Below are positions 1-11,067 of a stretch of DNA of 64,000 bases, one piece after another. The notes beneath the pieces are model-generated. The model was not told the origin of the DNA, searched no databases, and worked only from the letters and a program-made list of their open reading frames with translations. Location of the stretch: NCBI RefSeq assembly GCF_032362555.1, contig NC_083522.1, positions 1,280,001 through 1,344,000 of the forward strand. Direction: 5' to 3'. Origin of the DNA: Amyelois transitella (lineage: Eukaryota > Arthropoda > Insecta > Lepidoptera > Pyralidae). The position numbers and the translations under genes were made by a program. Positions within the stretch are counted from its first letter, which is position 1. Every line of letters starts with the position of its first letter.

Positions 1-220
1 TGAGTTTCAAATAGTGAAAGGTTGCTAGCCCATCGCCACAAGGAGAATCCCAAGTGCATAAGCCTATCCCTTAGTCAACTTTTGTTCATAAGCCTATCCC
101 TTAGTCAACTTTTATGACATCCATAGGACAGAGATGGAGTAGGAGTACTACAATCCGGCACCAATAGAAAAAGAATAGGAACATTCTCTCTTTCTATTAG
201 TGCCGGGAACCACACGGCAC
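1..220 (-). repeat. SINE-T copy, cut by window start
   Basis: Antisense SINE-T running from the TTTGAATCTC-like box to the GCCGTGTGG head, which reads as its reverse complement at 200-220. A stretch of about 25 bp around AGCCTATCCCTTAGTC is directly repeated at 59-113, so this copy carries an internal duplication. Confidence 0.85.
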
Positions 221-389
221 GTTCAGTTAAACTTGAGAGCTTAGGGCGTATTGTTCGCTCCGTTAGCTCTTCAGTACTAAACACAATACATGTTTATCAT
301 AGATGTTTTGATTGAGATAGGTACACAAACGTTTCCGTAAGCCGCCATGTTTGATCCATAGAGCTTTATAGGTAAATGCCGTGCCGTAT
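221..389. other. no feature seen
   Basis: Spacer between two inverted SINE-T copies. No open frame, RNA gene or repeat match was recognised. Confidence 0.4.
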
Positions 390-631
390 GCCGTGTGGTT
401 CCCGGCACCAGTACAAAAAAGAATAGGACCACTCCATCTCTTTCCTATGGATGTCGTAAAAGGCGACTAAGGGATAGGCTTACAAACTTTGGATTCTTTT
501 TAAGGCGGTGGGCTAGCAACCTGTCACTATTTGAATCTCAATTATATCATTAACCCAAATAGCTGAGCGTGGCCTATCAGTCTTTTCAAGACTGTTGGTT
601 CTGTCTACCCCACAAGGGATATATGTATGTG
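390..631 (+). repeat. SINE-T copy
   Basis: Near-complete sense copy with head GCCGTGTGGTTCCCGGCACC, the GGCGACTAAGGGATAGGC box, the AGCTGAGCGTGGCC box and a CTCTGTCTACCCC-like tail. It ends in a short TATGTATG. Confidence 0.85.
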
Positions 632-1194
632 TTATAGGTAAATTGCATAGACAATAGAATAGTATAAGACAAAAAAAAATTGTACATGAAACTATATTTC
701 GAAGTTATTTACCTACATTAGTTTGAAATAATTAGGTTTAATTCCATATTCTGTGCCTACCCCTCATGGGAAAGAGATGGAGTGGTCCTATTCTTATATA
801 AACTGGTAAAGTTATAAATACCATTCTAGGTAAATTGGTGTACACACTGCGACACAATACACATACATATGTCGTATTTCAGCATTTAACAAAGTACTAT
901 GGTTCCCCCTCTATAGCTAGTTTCTAGGTCTGTTCGCTTCAGAAGGAATTAACTAAAATACAGAAATAAAGTGAGTTGATAGTTAATTGTGGACTTCAGA
1001 AGGTTTAGTTAAAATTACATTTATTTATGCGTAGTTTCCGATCTCTGTCTGTCTCGCAGAGGATATAGACGTGTTATATTTAAAAGTGTATTAACATACG
1101 TACATATGATATACCTGTGTTTCAAATTGTAAAGTGTGATAATTGTAATAGGTGTAAACCGTTTTTGTCACAATAAATAAATAAATACGTATAA
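632..1194. other. no gene; one SINE-T scrap
   Basis: AT-rich DNA with stop codons in all frames. A SINE-T scrap on the minus strand (GAAAGAGATGGAGTGG) lies at 757-800, and a degraded tail-like stretch near 1050-1070. Confidence 0.4.
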
Positions 1195-1440
1195 TGCGGG
1201 GCAGAAAGAACTAACAGTCTTGAAAAAACTGATAGACCATGTACAGCTTTTTGGTTTAATGAAGAATAATCCAAATAGCTGAACGTGGCCATTCAGTCTT
1301 TTCAAGACTGCTGGCTCTGTCTACCCCGCAAGGGATAAAGACGTGACCATATGTATGTATGTAATCCAAAGTCTATTAGGCCTTCCCTTAGTAGTTTTAC
1401 GACATCCAGAAAGAGACGGAGTGGTCCCATTATTAAAAGA
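1195..1440. repeat. SINE-T composite (minus, plus, minus pieces)
   Basis: A degraded minus piece (1195-1267) abuts a plus 3' piece (1268-1362) ending in GTATGTATGTA. This is followed by a minus piece (1375-1440). The open frames here are SINE readings, not genes. Confidence 0.7.
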
Positions 1441-1767
1441 CCTAATGCTGACGCTATTAAAACTTCTCTACTATCGTTATTTTGTACAACAATTCGCTCG
1501 ATCTTTGTACAAAGCTTGTCAAAGGCAAGTCACGTTCAATCTAATGCCCGTTCATGCAAACGAGAATTTACGAATCAATTCTGCTCAGAGACCTTTTCCT
1601 TAGAACTTCCCTTATATCGATGTGAAGAAACATATTGAGGCGCAAACAGGTTTTACAAGAAATGTTAACTTGCATTTTAAATATATCACTTACTGCCCTT
1701 TTATGTCGCATTCCCTTAGTCACCTTTTAATATATCCATGGGTAGTAGATTTTTAATTCAGATTACC

Positions 1768-1990
1768 ACACATACATACATAAAATAAAGCTTTTTTGTC
1801 ATTCATAACTCTTTTCATGCAAGCTCGGCGGTTTCGGGTAGGTAGGTACTCTTGACCAGAACTTTTGCCAGGAGGTCCTTAATTTGATCAAGGTGCATAC
1901 TTAGCGGAAGCGATGATTCGGGCTCGAAGACCACAAAGTGAAGACCTTCCTCCAAGCTGGTGGTATACCTGGGGAACGGCACGACAGACG
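1768..1990 (-). mobile_element. RTE-type LINE 3' fragment
   Basis: On the minus strand the frame at 2006-1815 reads LDQIKDLLAKVLVKS then LPETAELA. This matches the LDQIKDVLVKG segment of the longer LINE copy at 46610-46965, so it is the C-terminal end of that LINE's ORF2. It ends in the cataca tail at 1768. 5'-truncated and non-functional. Confidence 0.7.
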
Positions 1991-2004
1991 ATGTTGTGTC
2001 GGAC

Positions 2005-2220
2005 ATACATACATAACAACATGTATATGTTTTTTATTATACCTTGCGGGGTAGACAGAGCCAACAGTCTTGAAAATATTCATAATAAAATATTCATAGG
2101 CCTCGTTCAACTGTTTGGCTTAATGATGGAATTGGGAATCAAATAGAAACAGGTTGCTAGTCAATCGCCTACAAGAATAATCTCAAGTCAAAGGCTTTCC
2201 GTTAGTCGACTTTTATTATT
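2005..2220 (-). repeat. SINE-T copy
   Basis: Antisense copy with tail (CATACATA, then CCTTGCGGGGTAGACAGAG) at the left. It is truncated before the head. Confidence 0.8.
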
Positions 2221-2554
2221 TATACGTCCTATTATAAAGTACCAAAAACTACATAAAAGTCTTACAATAGGTATTCCCTTTAAACTCTTTTCATAAATAT
2301 GGCGTAAATTTCACAATTATTTCAAAGATATTTTATAATTGGCAGTGCCGGGCGCAATAAAAACGAGTTGATTCCGGCAAATCGTGGACATTCCTACTCC
2401 TCATCGGTATGTCAAAGCGTAAAGATGACGCTTTACTTACAGCGTCGTTGAATATTAAATAAATTCAACAACGAACTGTTCAATTTGTGAAGTTCTACTT
2501 CTGTTGGTAATTCTTTGTAATTTCATATTTCGATAATTGCTAAACTTCTCTACG
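2221..2554. other. no feature seen
   Basis: AT-rich DNA without an open frame or a recognised repeat. Confidence 0.4.
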
Positions 2555-2712
2555 TACATACATATAATCACGTCTATATCCCTTGCGGGGTAGACAGAGC
2601 CAACTGTCTTGAAAAGATTGATAAGCCACATTCAGCTGTTTGGCTAGCCTATCGCCTAAAAAAAGAATTCCATGTTTATAAGCAAATGCCTAAGTCGCCT
2701 TTACGTCATCCT
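2555..2712 (-). repeat. SINE-T copy with internal deletion
   Basis: Tail and central boxes are present. About 40 bp between the AGCTGTTTGGCT and CTAGCCTATCGCC boxes is missing, and the head is absent. Confidence 0.8.
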
Positions 2713-2814
2713 AAACTAAACTTCTCTATGATTACGTAAAGCGAAAAGAGAATACGAGAGCGCCAGAAATTTCTCCTCTCTCATGGTTTATAATTTGTAT
2801 ACCTACCTCAAAAA

Positions 2815-3075
2815 ATTTGAACCTCTGAAGAGTTTGTTTGTTTAAACGCACTAATCTCAGGAACTACTGGTTCAAATTGAAAAAAATATTTTTATGTTGC
2901 ATAGACCATTTATCGAGGAAGGCTTTTGGCTATATAACATCACGCTGCAACTATTAGGAGCCAAGAAATAACGGAGAATGTGAAAAAAATCGGGAAAATT
3001 ATTCATCCTTGAGGGCTTCAATGACGCCCAAAATGACAATTCCACGCGGACGAAGACAAAGACGCACAGCTCTAG
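2815..3075 (-). mobile_element. Helitron-like element H1
   Basis: Minus-oriented member of family H1. It shares with 29163-29433, 40061-40299 and 50088-50355 the boxes CTCAGGAACTACTGGTTC, CATCACGCTGCAA and CCACGCGGACGAAG. An end of the type CTATACTAATATTATAAAG, seen in the other copies, is typical of lepidopteran Helitron relatives. There is no coding capacity. Confidence 0.6.
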
Positions 3076-3317
3076 TTTTTCATAAGTTTGACCCTCAGGT
3101 TGCTAGCCCATCGCCAATAAAACCTCAGCCTTAAATCATTCCGCTGTAAGTAAAACCCTATCTTCAGCCTAGCCGGAGCATTCACGGCACGTGAGCAGTG
3201 CCGGCGTCATTTCACATTCTGCGCTGACGGCGACGCGGACATTACTGATTTATTGCTACGGTCAAGTTGAACTCCTCCGTGCTCAAGTTAGCCTAGTACC
3301 TAAGCGATGTTCCAATT

Positions 3318-3425
3318 ATAAAAAGCGACAAATTTAACGCCATCTACAAAAAAAGCGACGAAATTAGCACTAGGTAGGTACCTACAAAAAGCAAAGAATT
3401 TAACGCCAACTACAACAAAATACAG
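3318..3425. repeat. degenerate short tandem repeat
   Basis: Three imperfect copies of a unit built around AAAAAGCGA-AATTTAACGCCA, with variable spacing. No function is apparent. Confidence 0.5.
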
Positions 3426-3642
3426 GATTTTCCCAAATTCCACGGGAACTATACTTTTTACCGAAATGAAAGGTGCCCTATGTCCTTTTCCAGTCTTATT
3501 ATATTAATTTCAAGAATGCGTGAAGTAGTAACAAACAATTTTACTTTCGTATTTTTATTACTAGTTGGGATACTATTCTTTCAAACATTATTATGAAATA
3601 CAATATCAACTGTCTATCTATCCGTAACTCTTTTACATAGGT

Positions 3643-3900
3643 ACATACATATGGTCCCGTTTATATCCCTTGTGGGATAGACAGAGCCAACAGTCTTGAA
3701 AAGATTGATAGGCCATATTCAGCTATTTGGCTTAATGATAGAATTTAGATTCAAATAGTGACAGTTTGCTAGCACATAGCCTTAAAAAAAGAAACCCAAG
3801 TTTGCAAGCCTATCCTTTAGTCCTTAGTCGCCTTTCACGACATCCATGGGAAAGAGATGAAGTGGTCCTATTCTCTTTGTATTGGTGCCGGGAACCACAC
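3643..3900 (-). repeat. SINE-T copy
   Basis: Nearly full antisense copy from the CATATGGTCCCG tail to the GTGCCGGGAACCACAC head. The AGTCCTT motif is locally duplicated. Confidence 0.85.
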
Positions 3901-3957
3901 TCTTACACGCTTAAAAATATTTCATCTATAATATGGTCAAATATATTTAGGTACTTC

Positions 3958-5408
3958 CAGTGCCGGTTTTAGCACTACTAGCGCCCTTGGGCGAGATTTC
4001 TTCGGCGCCCCCTAACTGCAATTCAATTACATACGAAAAAAGCCAATGGGCACAATAAAATAACCATCTATTAAAAAAAATTCGTTTAATAAACTAATAG
4101 ACTTTCACTTTTCTAGCCTTTCTATCGGCAAACTCTTTTATTAGACATTCAAAGTCGATGTTTTCTGCAATTTCATTTTCGATTGACAAAGTTAATCGCA
4201 GATATGTTTTAATCAGCTTCAGCTTGGAAAAACTCCTTTCCCCACTGGCAACCGTTACAGGTATAGTCAGTAATATTCGCAATGCTATTCATACATTTGG
4301 AAACAATTCCTGTAAGTTGCGATCTTTTAATAAAATTTAGAACATAAGCAGGGGAATTCAGGGATTTCAGGGTTATGAGTTCATCACACAACATACAACC
4401 ACCTATATCTGATTTAGAATCAAGTCACAGTCTCAGTCACAGTTAATTTCAATTGATCACTACAGAGTTTGACAAGGTCAGGTTTTTCAGGAACCTGTTT
4501 TATATCGTATAAAAAAGACTAGCAAGCTGAGTACACATTTAACTGTTCAAATCTTTCATTAACTGAAAATAATGTAGCGTCCAAGAGAGAGTTAAAAAAT
4601 TCTACCTCAAATTTCTTTTCAGGAGAAACAATATCAGGGCAGTAGCATCAGCTTGACGCTTATCAAATCGTACTCTTTTTGCCACAAAAAGAGGTTAAAC
4701 TAAACACAGGTTCTACTTCCAGTTCTTCAGCCAATTCTTTTGCAGTTGAAATAGCGCTTTTAAAGCCTATATTTCTATATTCTTCCAAGAAAGTGCAGCA
4801 TTTTTTCAACATTTCTGTGCTTTTTATGAGATCTATTTTGATTTCTTCGCGCGTGATATGATTTCTGGCTTCACTTTTTCACCCATCAGCTCTATTAATT
4901 CATTTTGAATGTCTTTTCCACAGTAATGGTCTGCAATATCACCCTTCATAGCTAATCGCAAGTGCTCCTGCACAATTGGATCGAATTTGGCTAGTAATTG
5001 TACTAATCCCAAAAACTATCCGTTATTTGGCGTATATAATTTGTCAGAACTACCTCTGAACGCCACGTTATTTTCAGCTAAATAAAGTGTAATATGCATA
5101 AATCGCGACAAAACATTATTCCATCTTGTAGTTTCTTTTTTAATCAAATATTGCTCTTGGTCATCTATTGTTTTGCCTATTTTTAGACGTAGTTCAGTTT
5201 CAATCCATGAAAGGTAAAACTTTTTATGTGAAGTGCTATTCTCGTGAGATTTTAACTGTTCAGACAAGTGTTTCCAGTTGTTATATCCTTCAGATACTAA
5301 ACTGATGTGCCGCATGAAAAAGGGCGCCGCGGCCAGCGGCCTGCGCCCCATTTCGTCCGGCGCCCCTGGGCGGTCGCCCACCCGCGCCCTACCCTAACGC
5401 CGCCACTG
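3958..5408 (-). mobile_element. hAT-type DNA transposon remnant (ZMYM-like)
   Basis: The element starts CAGTGCCGG and ends CCGCCACTG. It has GC-rich imperfect inverted ends in which blocks such as GCGCC and TGGGCG recur on both sides. It is flanked by a perfect 8-bp direct repeat GGTACTTC at 3950-3957 and 5409-5416; an 8-bp duplication is the hAT signature. Inside, minus-strand fragments resemble the zinc-finger MYM/TTF-type family: GYNNWKHLSEQLKSHE at the upstream end and a hAT dimerisation block around SGERSFSKLKLIKTYLR at the downstream end. The middle of the transposase is missing or frameshifted and the whole element is only 1.45 kb, so it is an internally deleted, dead copy. Confidence 0.88.
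4094..5381 (-). pseudogene. hAT transposase remnant, C-terminal dimerisation block and TTF-like block
   Basis: Two separated open pieces on the minus strand. The upstream piece (5381-5016) carries a BED/TTF-like stretch (WKHLSEQLKSHENSTSHKK) and a DUF4371-like stretch with TTRWNNVL. The downstream piece (4282-4094) carries the conserved hAT C-terminal block with TVASGERSFSKLKLIK. Between them the frame is broken by stops and sequence is missing compared with full-length ZMYM1-like proteins of about 700 aa. No start or complete catalytic region remains. Confidence 0.8.
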
Positions 5409-5416
5409 GGTACTTC

Positions 5417-5794
5417 TCAAACAAATTAACATATCACATACAGAGAAATTTAACATGAAAATTTGTTGGTGTGAGCATTCAAATACCTTGTTTTGATAAA
5501 GTTATTATATGTGACAATGTTTTATATGTATATGGAAAATACCAAACCCCAAACCATTTCATATCAATATTCCGCTTGATTATAATTCCATTCGTTTCCT
5601 TAATGTGGGTACATTATTGAGAAAGGGCGCGAAAACCATTCAAGCCATCAAATTTATAACCTCGTAAATCAACTGTATTCATAGGTGTTTGGTCCTTTAC
5701 TTGGCTTTTACACAGTCATTAGCGATCGGTGGCTTCGAGTGAAAGCAATAAATATGATAAAACCAAGACGTTGTTCAAGATTTTTGTTATTATA
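5417..5794. other. no feature seen
   Basis: AT-rich DNA flanking the hAT remnant. No coding signal. Confidence 0.4.
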
Positions 5795-6028
5795 AATAAA
5801 TAAATTTATACGGAACAGATTACACAGATTGAGTTAGCCTCGAAGTAAGTTCGAGACTTGTGTTACGTGATACTAACTCAACGATACTATATTTGATAAT
5901 AATTACTTATGTATCCAAGACCCAGGCCTATCAGAAAAAGTTCTTTCCTCATCATGCCTTGGCAGGGATTCGAACCCGGGACCTCCGGTGACAGAGACAA
6001 GCGTACTACCGCTGCGCCACAGAGGCCA
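5795..6028 (-). repeat. SINE-B (tRNA-derived SINE), full length
   Basis: Antisense copy. The tail AATAAATAAAT is at the left and the tRNA-like head at the right. The B-box reverse complement (GGATTCGAACCCGGGACC) lies near 5968 and the A-box reverse complement (TACCGCTGCGCCACAGAGGCC) near 6008. The polymerase III boxes support a tRNA-derived origin. Confidence 0.9.
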
Positions 6029-6786
6029 TCAAGTGTTAGATCCAATTAATCGTTCTTATTCTTGGTCTGTCAGTCTCATGACTTTACCCATCTCGAATCA
6101 TGATTACACAATACACATCCAGTTGTCTCATTGTGTAGTAATATACAGGTTTCCTCACGTTGTTTTTCAGTAAATTATTACAAAAATTAAGTTTAATTGG
6201 TCATAAATTCACGCTAACATGTTTCCTTTTCACAAACACCACTATAAAATGTTTGAAAAACTACCACATAACAGTTTTGCTCGGATCATTTGTGCACTAA
6301 AATATAATAAGGGCCTATAACTTCAGTGTTTACTGCCCACAATGGCTTGATTTAATAAAAACACTCTACCCCAGAAACCTATCAGGTTCTAACAACAGAA
6401 AAAAACGGGACCTTTCCTTTTACAACAGCTACTAAAACTTTTTTTATGACTGGCAACACTCGTAAAAGGTATAAATAAAATATAGCGAGTGGCAACACTG
6501 ACGGGCGGCGGGGTATGGCAATAATTTTCACGTTTTTGGCTATTCGCGAGGTTGGCTCTTTTCGATTATAATTTATAGCTTTGAATGAGGGCTGGGCTCG
6601 GCATATCCTTCACAGTTGTAAATTAAAGGAAGTGTAGAAATAAATTATTTTTATGATGATCCTTTATTATAAACTATAGTTCTGCGAAACTAATAGTTTA
6701 GGATTTCCATTTGTCTGTCTGCTGTCCGGTGAATGAGATTTGAAGTTTGTAAAAATATTATATATCTACTAACAAATCTGTGTTAC
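6029..6786. other. no gene seen
   Basis: AT-rich intergenic DNA. GAGTGGCAACACT-like words occur twice (near 6450 and 6488) but form no clear element. Confidence 0.4.
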
Positions 6787-6976
6787 ATACTTATAATTAC
6801 GTCTTGCGGGGTAGACAGAGCTTACAGTCTTGAAAAGCTTGAAAGGCCACGTTCAGCCGCATGGTCTTGTGATAGAATTAAAATTCAAATAGTGACACTA
6901 GTACACTAGTAGTAGTATAGTCACTATTTTACAAGCCTTTTGGCTCTGTCTACCCCGCAAGCATATAATATGTATA
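6787..6976. repeat. SINE-T fold-back (minus piece joined to plus tail)
   Basis: A minus piece (6787-6897) is joined through the short palindrome CACTAGTACACTAGTAGTAG to a plus 3' tail (6920-6976), giving an inverted arrangement of the CTCTGTCTACCCCGCAAG tail. Confidence 0.7.
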
Positions 6977-7084
6977 TGGAAATAAAAAAAGGCAACCTTA
7001 TCAACCAATGTACGTATTATTTTGTATACTTTTTACATTTACTCTCTTCTCGGACCGACGATACCCAAAACGTATCAATTTAAT

Positions 7085-7275
7085 TAAAAACGTTTTATTC
7101 ATCATTATAGGATACTTCATATCCCTTAATATTTGTCAAATCTTTTGGTTTCACAACATTGGTTGACGTAAAATAAATTACTCAAAACCATGTTTACTGC
7201 CGCTTCCAAGGCGTCAGTTGCAGAAGGAGCCGTAACAAACTGCACTGCATCATTTTCATTAACAACATCAACTTC
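7085..7275 (+). repeat. family D repeat
   Basis: Shares TCAAATCTTTTGGTTTC, TTGACGTCAAATAAAT-like and CGCTTCCAAGGCGTCAG boxes with copies at 28899, 48760, 19441, 11937 and (inverted) 52590. The other end of the family reads AAAATAAATCTATTCTATT, which suggests the 3' end of a non-LTR element. Identity unknown. Confidence 0.6.
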
Positions 7276-7519
7276 ACTTCAATTCTGTACCGCCGTTAAT
7301 TTGTGATATAGTGAAACATATAAAATGTCATAAATACAGTAATAAAATTGTTTGGCTACCGGAGTAAGGCCCAATAATCAGATCACGTCTGTAACCACTT
7401 TTTGCGCTAATAAAAACATACCCAATCGATCTTTATCGATGAATTTATGACACAAATAGAATATGAATATGAGATTTGTAGGTTATGCGGTATACGAAAA
7501 CATATAAATCACTTTTAAG

Positions 7520-7645
7520 CCGTGTGGTTTTGGGGCATTAACAAAAAAAAAAGAATTAGATCACTCCATCCCGTTTCCATTGATGCCGTAAAATGCTACT
7601 AAGTGATAGGCTTAATAACTTGGGATTCTCCTTTGTTGTTGCGTA
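7520..7645 (+). repeat. SINE-T 5' part
   Basis: Head GCCGTGTGGTT and the GATAGGCTTAATAACTTGGG box are present. The copy is diverged and truncated at the 3' side. Confidence 0.75.
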
Positions 7646-7868
7646 GTAATTTTGATTTTCCAGTTTTTTCATTTAAAGCGTCAATACCTTCATATAATAA
7701 ACCAGTAAAAAAAATTGTCTGTACATGGAGAATATTTTAAAAAAAATATATATATTACGATGAAATAATACAACTGGCCAGTAACATGTGATAAAGGGGT
7801 TGATATTATTAATGTCTATTTATGTGTGTGTGTGTGTATACATATATACCCGTATGTGTGGACTTAAT

Positions 7869-8138
7869 GCCGTGTGGTTCCCGGCACTATTACAAAAAAG
7901 AATAGGACCACTCCATCTCTTTCCCATGGATGTCGTAAAAGGCGACTAAGGGATAGGCTTATAAACTTAGGATTCCTCTTTTAGGCGATGGGCTAGCAAC
8001 CTGTCACTATTTGAATCTCGGTTCTATCATTAAGCCAAATAGCTGAACGTGGCCATTCAGTCTTTTCAAGACTGTTGGCTCTGCCTACCCCGCAAGGGAT
8101 ATAGACGTGATCATATGTATGTATGTATGTATGTATGT
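7869..8138 (+). repeat. SINE-T copy with clear target duplication
   Basis: Full-length sense copy ending (TATG)n. The flanks repeat GTATGTGTGGACTTAAT directly, just before the head and again after the tail. This is a 17-bp duplication expected from target-primed reverse transcription, and is the best single proof that the family moves as a retroposon. Confidence 0.92.
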
Positions 8139-8211
8139 GTGGACTTAATCGGACGACAAATAGCATGAAATAAAACGATTGTTTGCATAAACAAACTAAT
8201 ATCTTTCATCC

Positions 8212-8475
8212 ATGATTAGTAACGATTTAGATATATCCAAGCGAAATCGCAGGCGTCAGATAGTTCAACTATATAGGTACAATCGCTCGCAAAACTGTCA
8301 GTGCAACACGGCGTGTAGCGTCAAAGAACATTTACAAGCAAACTGCTGTCGACACTGTAACCGAATGTACTCGGATCCGCAATATCCTCCTCTACCTCAT
8401 ATCCGCTCTGCGCTTCGTGACTTTAGTGGTTGCAAACCACGAGCGGTAGCGATTTCAGTTAAGAAATTGAGCTAG
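8212..8475 (+). other. unassigned 87-codon Cys-rich open frame
   Basis: An ATG-initiated frame between two SINE-T copies that overlaps none of the repeat families seen here. It encodes a basic N-terminus (SKRNRRRQIV) and eight Cys in the middle (CQCNTACS, then CCRHCNR). I recognise no domain. There is no signal peptide, and no splice or polyadenylation signal that would argue for a gene. It may be chance. Confidence 0.15.
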
Positions 8476-8545
8476 CAACTAGAGTTCAAACGATAAGTTT
8501 ATAACATAATACTATTATTTGATTTAACGCAAAAAAAAATTGCTT

Positions 8546-8791
8546 GCCGTGTGGTTTCCGGGGCCGTTAAAAACTACCACTCCATCTCTTTCCCATGGAT
8601 GTCGTAAAATGCGACTAAGGGACAGGCTTACAAACTTGGGATTCTTTTTTAGGCGATGGGCTAGCAACCTGTCACTATTTGAATTTGAAATCTATCATTA
8701 AGCCAAACAGCTGAATTTGGCTTATAAGTATTTTAAAGACTGTATGCTCTGTCTACCCCACTAGGAAAATAGACGTGACTATATAAACGTA
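8546..8791 (+). repeat. SINE-T copy
   Basis: Full-length but diverged sense copy. Head GCCGTGTGGTTTCCGG, tail CTCTGTCTACCCCACTAG. Confidence 0.85.
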
Positions 8792-8904
8792 TGTTATTTA
8801 TTCAGAAATCTTTCAGCTGTTTAGAACAATTTGATAGTCACTAAGCTAAATAACTACTACATACACAACTACGCACGTACATTAACAAGAGAAAATAAAA
8901 GTTG

Positions 8905-8998
8905 ACCTTAATAGGTAAATAATATAATTATAGGTAAATATTATAAGCAAATATTATAGGCAAATATAATGGGTATATATTATAGATAAATTTAATTT
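8905..8998. repeat. AT-rich tandem repeat
   Basis: About five imperfect copies of a 16-18 bp unit resembling TATAGGTAAATATTA. Confidence 0.6.
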
Positions 8999-9254
8999 AC
9001 ATTTGTAACTTGGACCACACCCCCACTTCAGGTATTCGCAAAGGCTGGCAGGGCTCGATATTAAGACGGTAGGCGTACTGAGTGCCACTACCTATCCCAA
9101 AGAATATAAGATTTGCTTCCAATATTTGAAATTTTTCGGAAATGCGATCTCTTTTGAGGCAGGATTGCTATTGAAAAATTTACGATATTGTTTCAAATTG
9201 TACCTATTTTGTGTTTAGAAATACCATATTGTATTTGAATTCGAATATATGTAT
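8999..9254. other. no feature seen
   Basis: No open frame or repeat recognised. Confidence 0.4.
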
Positions 9255-9467
9255 ATGTACGGGACAAATTACATATATTGAGTTGTCCTCGAAGTAAGTT
9301 CGAGACTTGTGTTACGAGATACTATATTTTATAATAAATACTTATATAGATATACATCCAAGACCCAGGCCAATCAGAAAAAGTTATTTTTTCATCATGC
9401 CCTGGGATTCGAACCCGGGTCCTCCGGTGTCACAGGCAAGCGTACTACCGCTGCGCCACAGAGGCCG
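9255..9467 (-). repeat. SINE-B copy
   Basis: Antisense copy with ACGGGACAAATTACA at the tail side. The B-box (GATTCGAACCCGGG) is near 9405 and the A-box (CCGCTGCGCCACAGAGGCC) near 9450. Confidence 0.9.
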
Positions 9468-10097
9468 TGAAATGTAGATTCAATGTGTCGTTGTCTTTCA
9501 TCGCATGCTGTTTTATAAACGGCCTCTATTTTTGTAATCCAGGGTTTGTAAGTTACACGTAAAAATGTTTTGAGATTTTGATCACATACATACATACATA
9601 TACATACACTGTGATTGAGTCTTGAATACGGAAAAATATGTTACGGAATAAAACCGTAAAAAATGGCAGATATGTTTTATTACCTCTCAATATTTATGAA
9701 TGGATCCTGTATCTGTCTATCAATATTCCTTTAGATCACGTAGATTTTATATTACTCTTGATCTTGCTTCTGACAGTAACACTTACGGGTTTACTTATCA
9801 GGCGAATTCCCATTTACTATTTACATCATTGGACAAATGATTTTTTACTGAAGACACATACTGTTACATAAAATTAACTACACCTATTGTGTCATAATTA
9901 GATTTGGTTGGAATAAAATATTGATAAAATAAATTAATTGTTATTTCTTTTGCAGTTATCACACCACCCGTACATCCGTCTTTGTTTGGTCCGAAGATTC
10001 GACTGGCATTATTGACCACCTTTTTTTTTATTAAACGTGCGTTAAGTTTAAGTAAATAACTAAAAAAGCACAGCGAAGTCCAAATAGAATTGAACAA
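9468..10097. other. no gene seen
   Basis: Holds a CATACATACATACATA stretch at 9583-9605 that may be a detached SINE or LINE tail, and AT-rich DNA. The 77-codon frame at 9638-9871 has no recognisable domain. Confidence 0.4.
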
Positions 10098-10415
10098 AAC
10101 TTCCTCCTGGTTTTAGTCCCGGTTGCATCCTCACCACTCTGGAGAGGACCCCGGGGTATGCCTTTGACCATGGATCCTGGATTGGGTGAGTCAAGTTTTT
10201 ACTCAAAGCGACTCCCATCCGACCTCCTTTGCAGTAGAACCTAACCCGTATTGGATCGATCATGGTTACACGTCCAGTTGTCTGAATGAGCAGGTTTCCC
10301 CACGATGTTTTCCCTCACCGTAAGAGCATCGGTTAGTATTTAAACTAAAGTATGTACATAAGTTCGAAAATAGTCATTCGTACACGGCCAAGGTGGAATT
10401 CGAACCTGTGCCTTT
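10098..10415 (-). repeat. family C repeat, nearly full length
   Basis: Shares GATCATGGTTACAC, CCCTCACCGTAAGAGCATCGGTTAGTAT-type boxes and the end box GAATTCGAACCTGTGCC with copies at 17759, 21125, 41297 and 44838. Read on the minus strand, the GGTTCGAATTCC box resembles a polymerase III B-box, so it is probably a second tRNA-derived SINE. Confidence 0.7.
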
Positions 10416-10691
10416 CTTTAAAATATAAAGAATTTAACAAAATGTAGAGAATAATTATAAAAACATGGTTCTCAAAATGAAAAAATCCAGACACGAGACC
10501 TTTACATAAAATTATCTTGCTTAACGAAAATAGTGTCAATAATAAGATGAATATTGAAATCGAATTTCTTCAAAGAATTCATTTCCGAGATTAAAATTAC
10601 CAATGTTCGCCCGCCGTAGCTGATGTTCAATGTTCACACTGGACGAGTTAATAGATGCGTCCTGCCTCACAATAAAAACCAAAGATAATGA

Positions 10692-10856
10692 CGGCCTCTG
10701 TAGCGCAGCAGTAGTACGCTTGCCTGTGACACCGGAGGTCCCGGGTCCGAATCCCGGCCAGGCCTGATGAGAAAAGAACGTTTTCTGATTGGCCTGGGTC
10801 TTGGATGTTTATCTATATAACTAAGTATTTTTTATAAAATATAGTATCGTTGATTT
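10692..10856 (+). repeat. SINE-B copy, 3'-truncated
   Basis: The head GGCCTCTGTAGCGCAGCAGT carries an A-box and GGTCCGAATCCC a B-box, followed by GATTGGCCTGGGTCTTGGATG. It stops shortly after ATAGTATCGTTGA. Confidence 0.88.
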
Positions 10857-11067
10857 AGTGCCTATAGAGGACAAATCTTTAAACACTTGCTATTTCTTAT
10901 ACCTTCAAAATATTATAACTACACCACCACCTTCTTTTTCTTATGGTGCAAAAAGTCTATCTATTTATCACCGTATAAAATCCCTTTGGGGGGTAATCCC
11001 TGTTCATTGGCGAGTCATATATATGTCTTACCATTTCTCTAGAGGTATTACATAATGCTTAATGAGT

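Noticed and set aside
4094..5381. A domesticated ZMYM host gene
   Set aside because: The frame is broken, the catalytic middle is missing, and an exact 8-bp target duplication surrounds transposon ends. This fits a dead hAT copy better.
9395..9595. tRNA gene candidates with perfect-looking A and B boxes (also at 5968, 10692, 21731, 31165, 42016, 47476)
   Set aside because: The boxes belong to the SINE-B head. No acceptor-stem pairing or mature tRNA 3' side is present, and all copies continue into the same SINE body.
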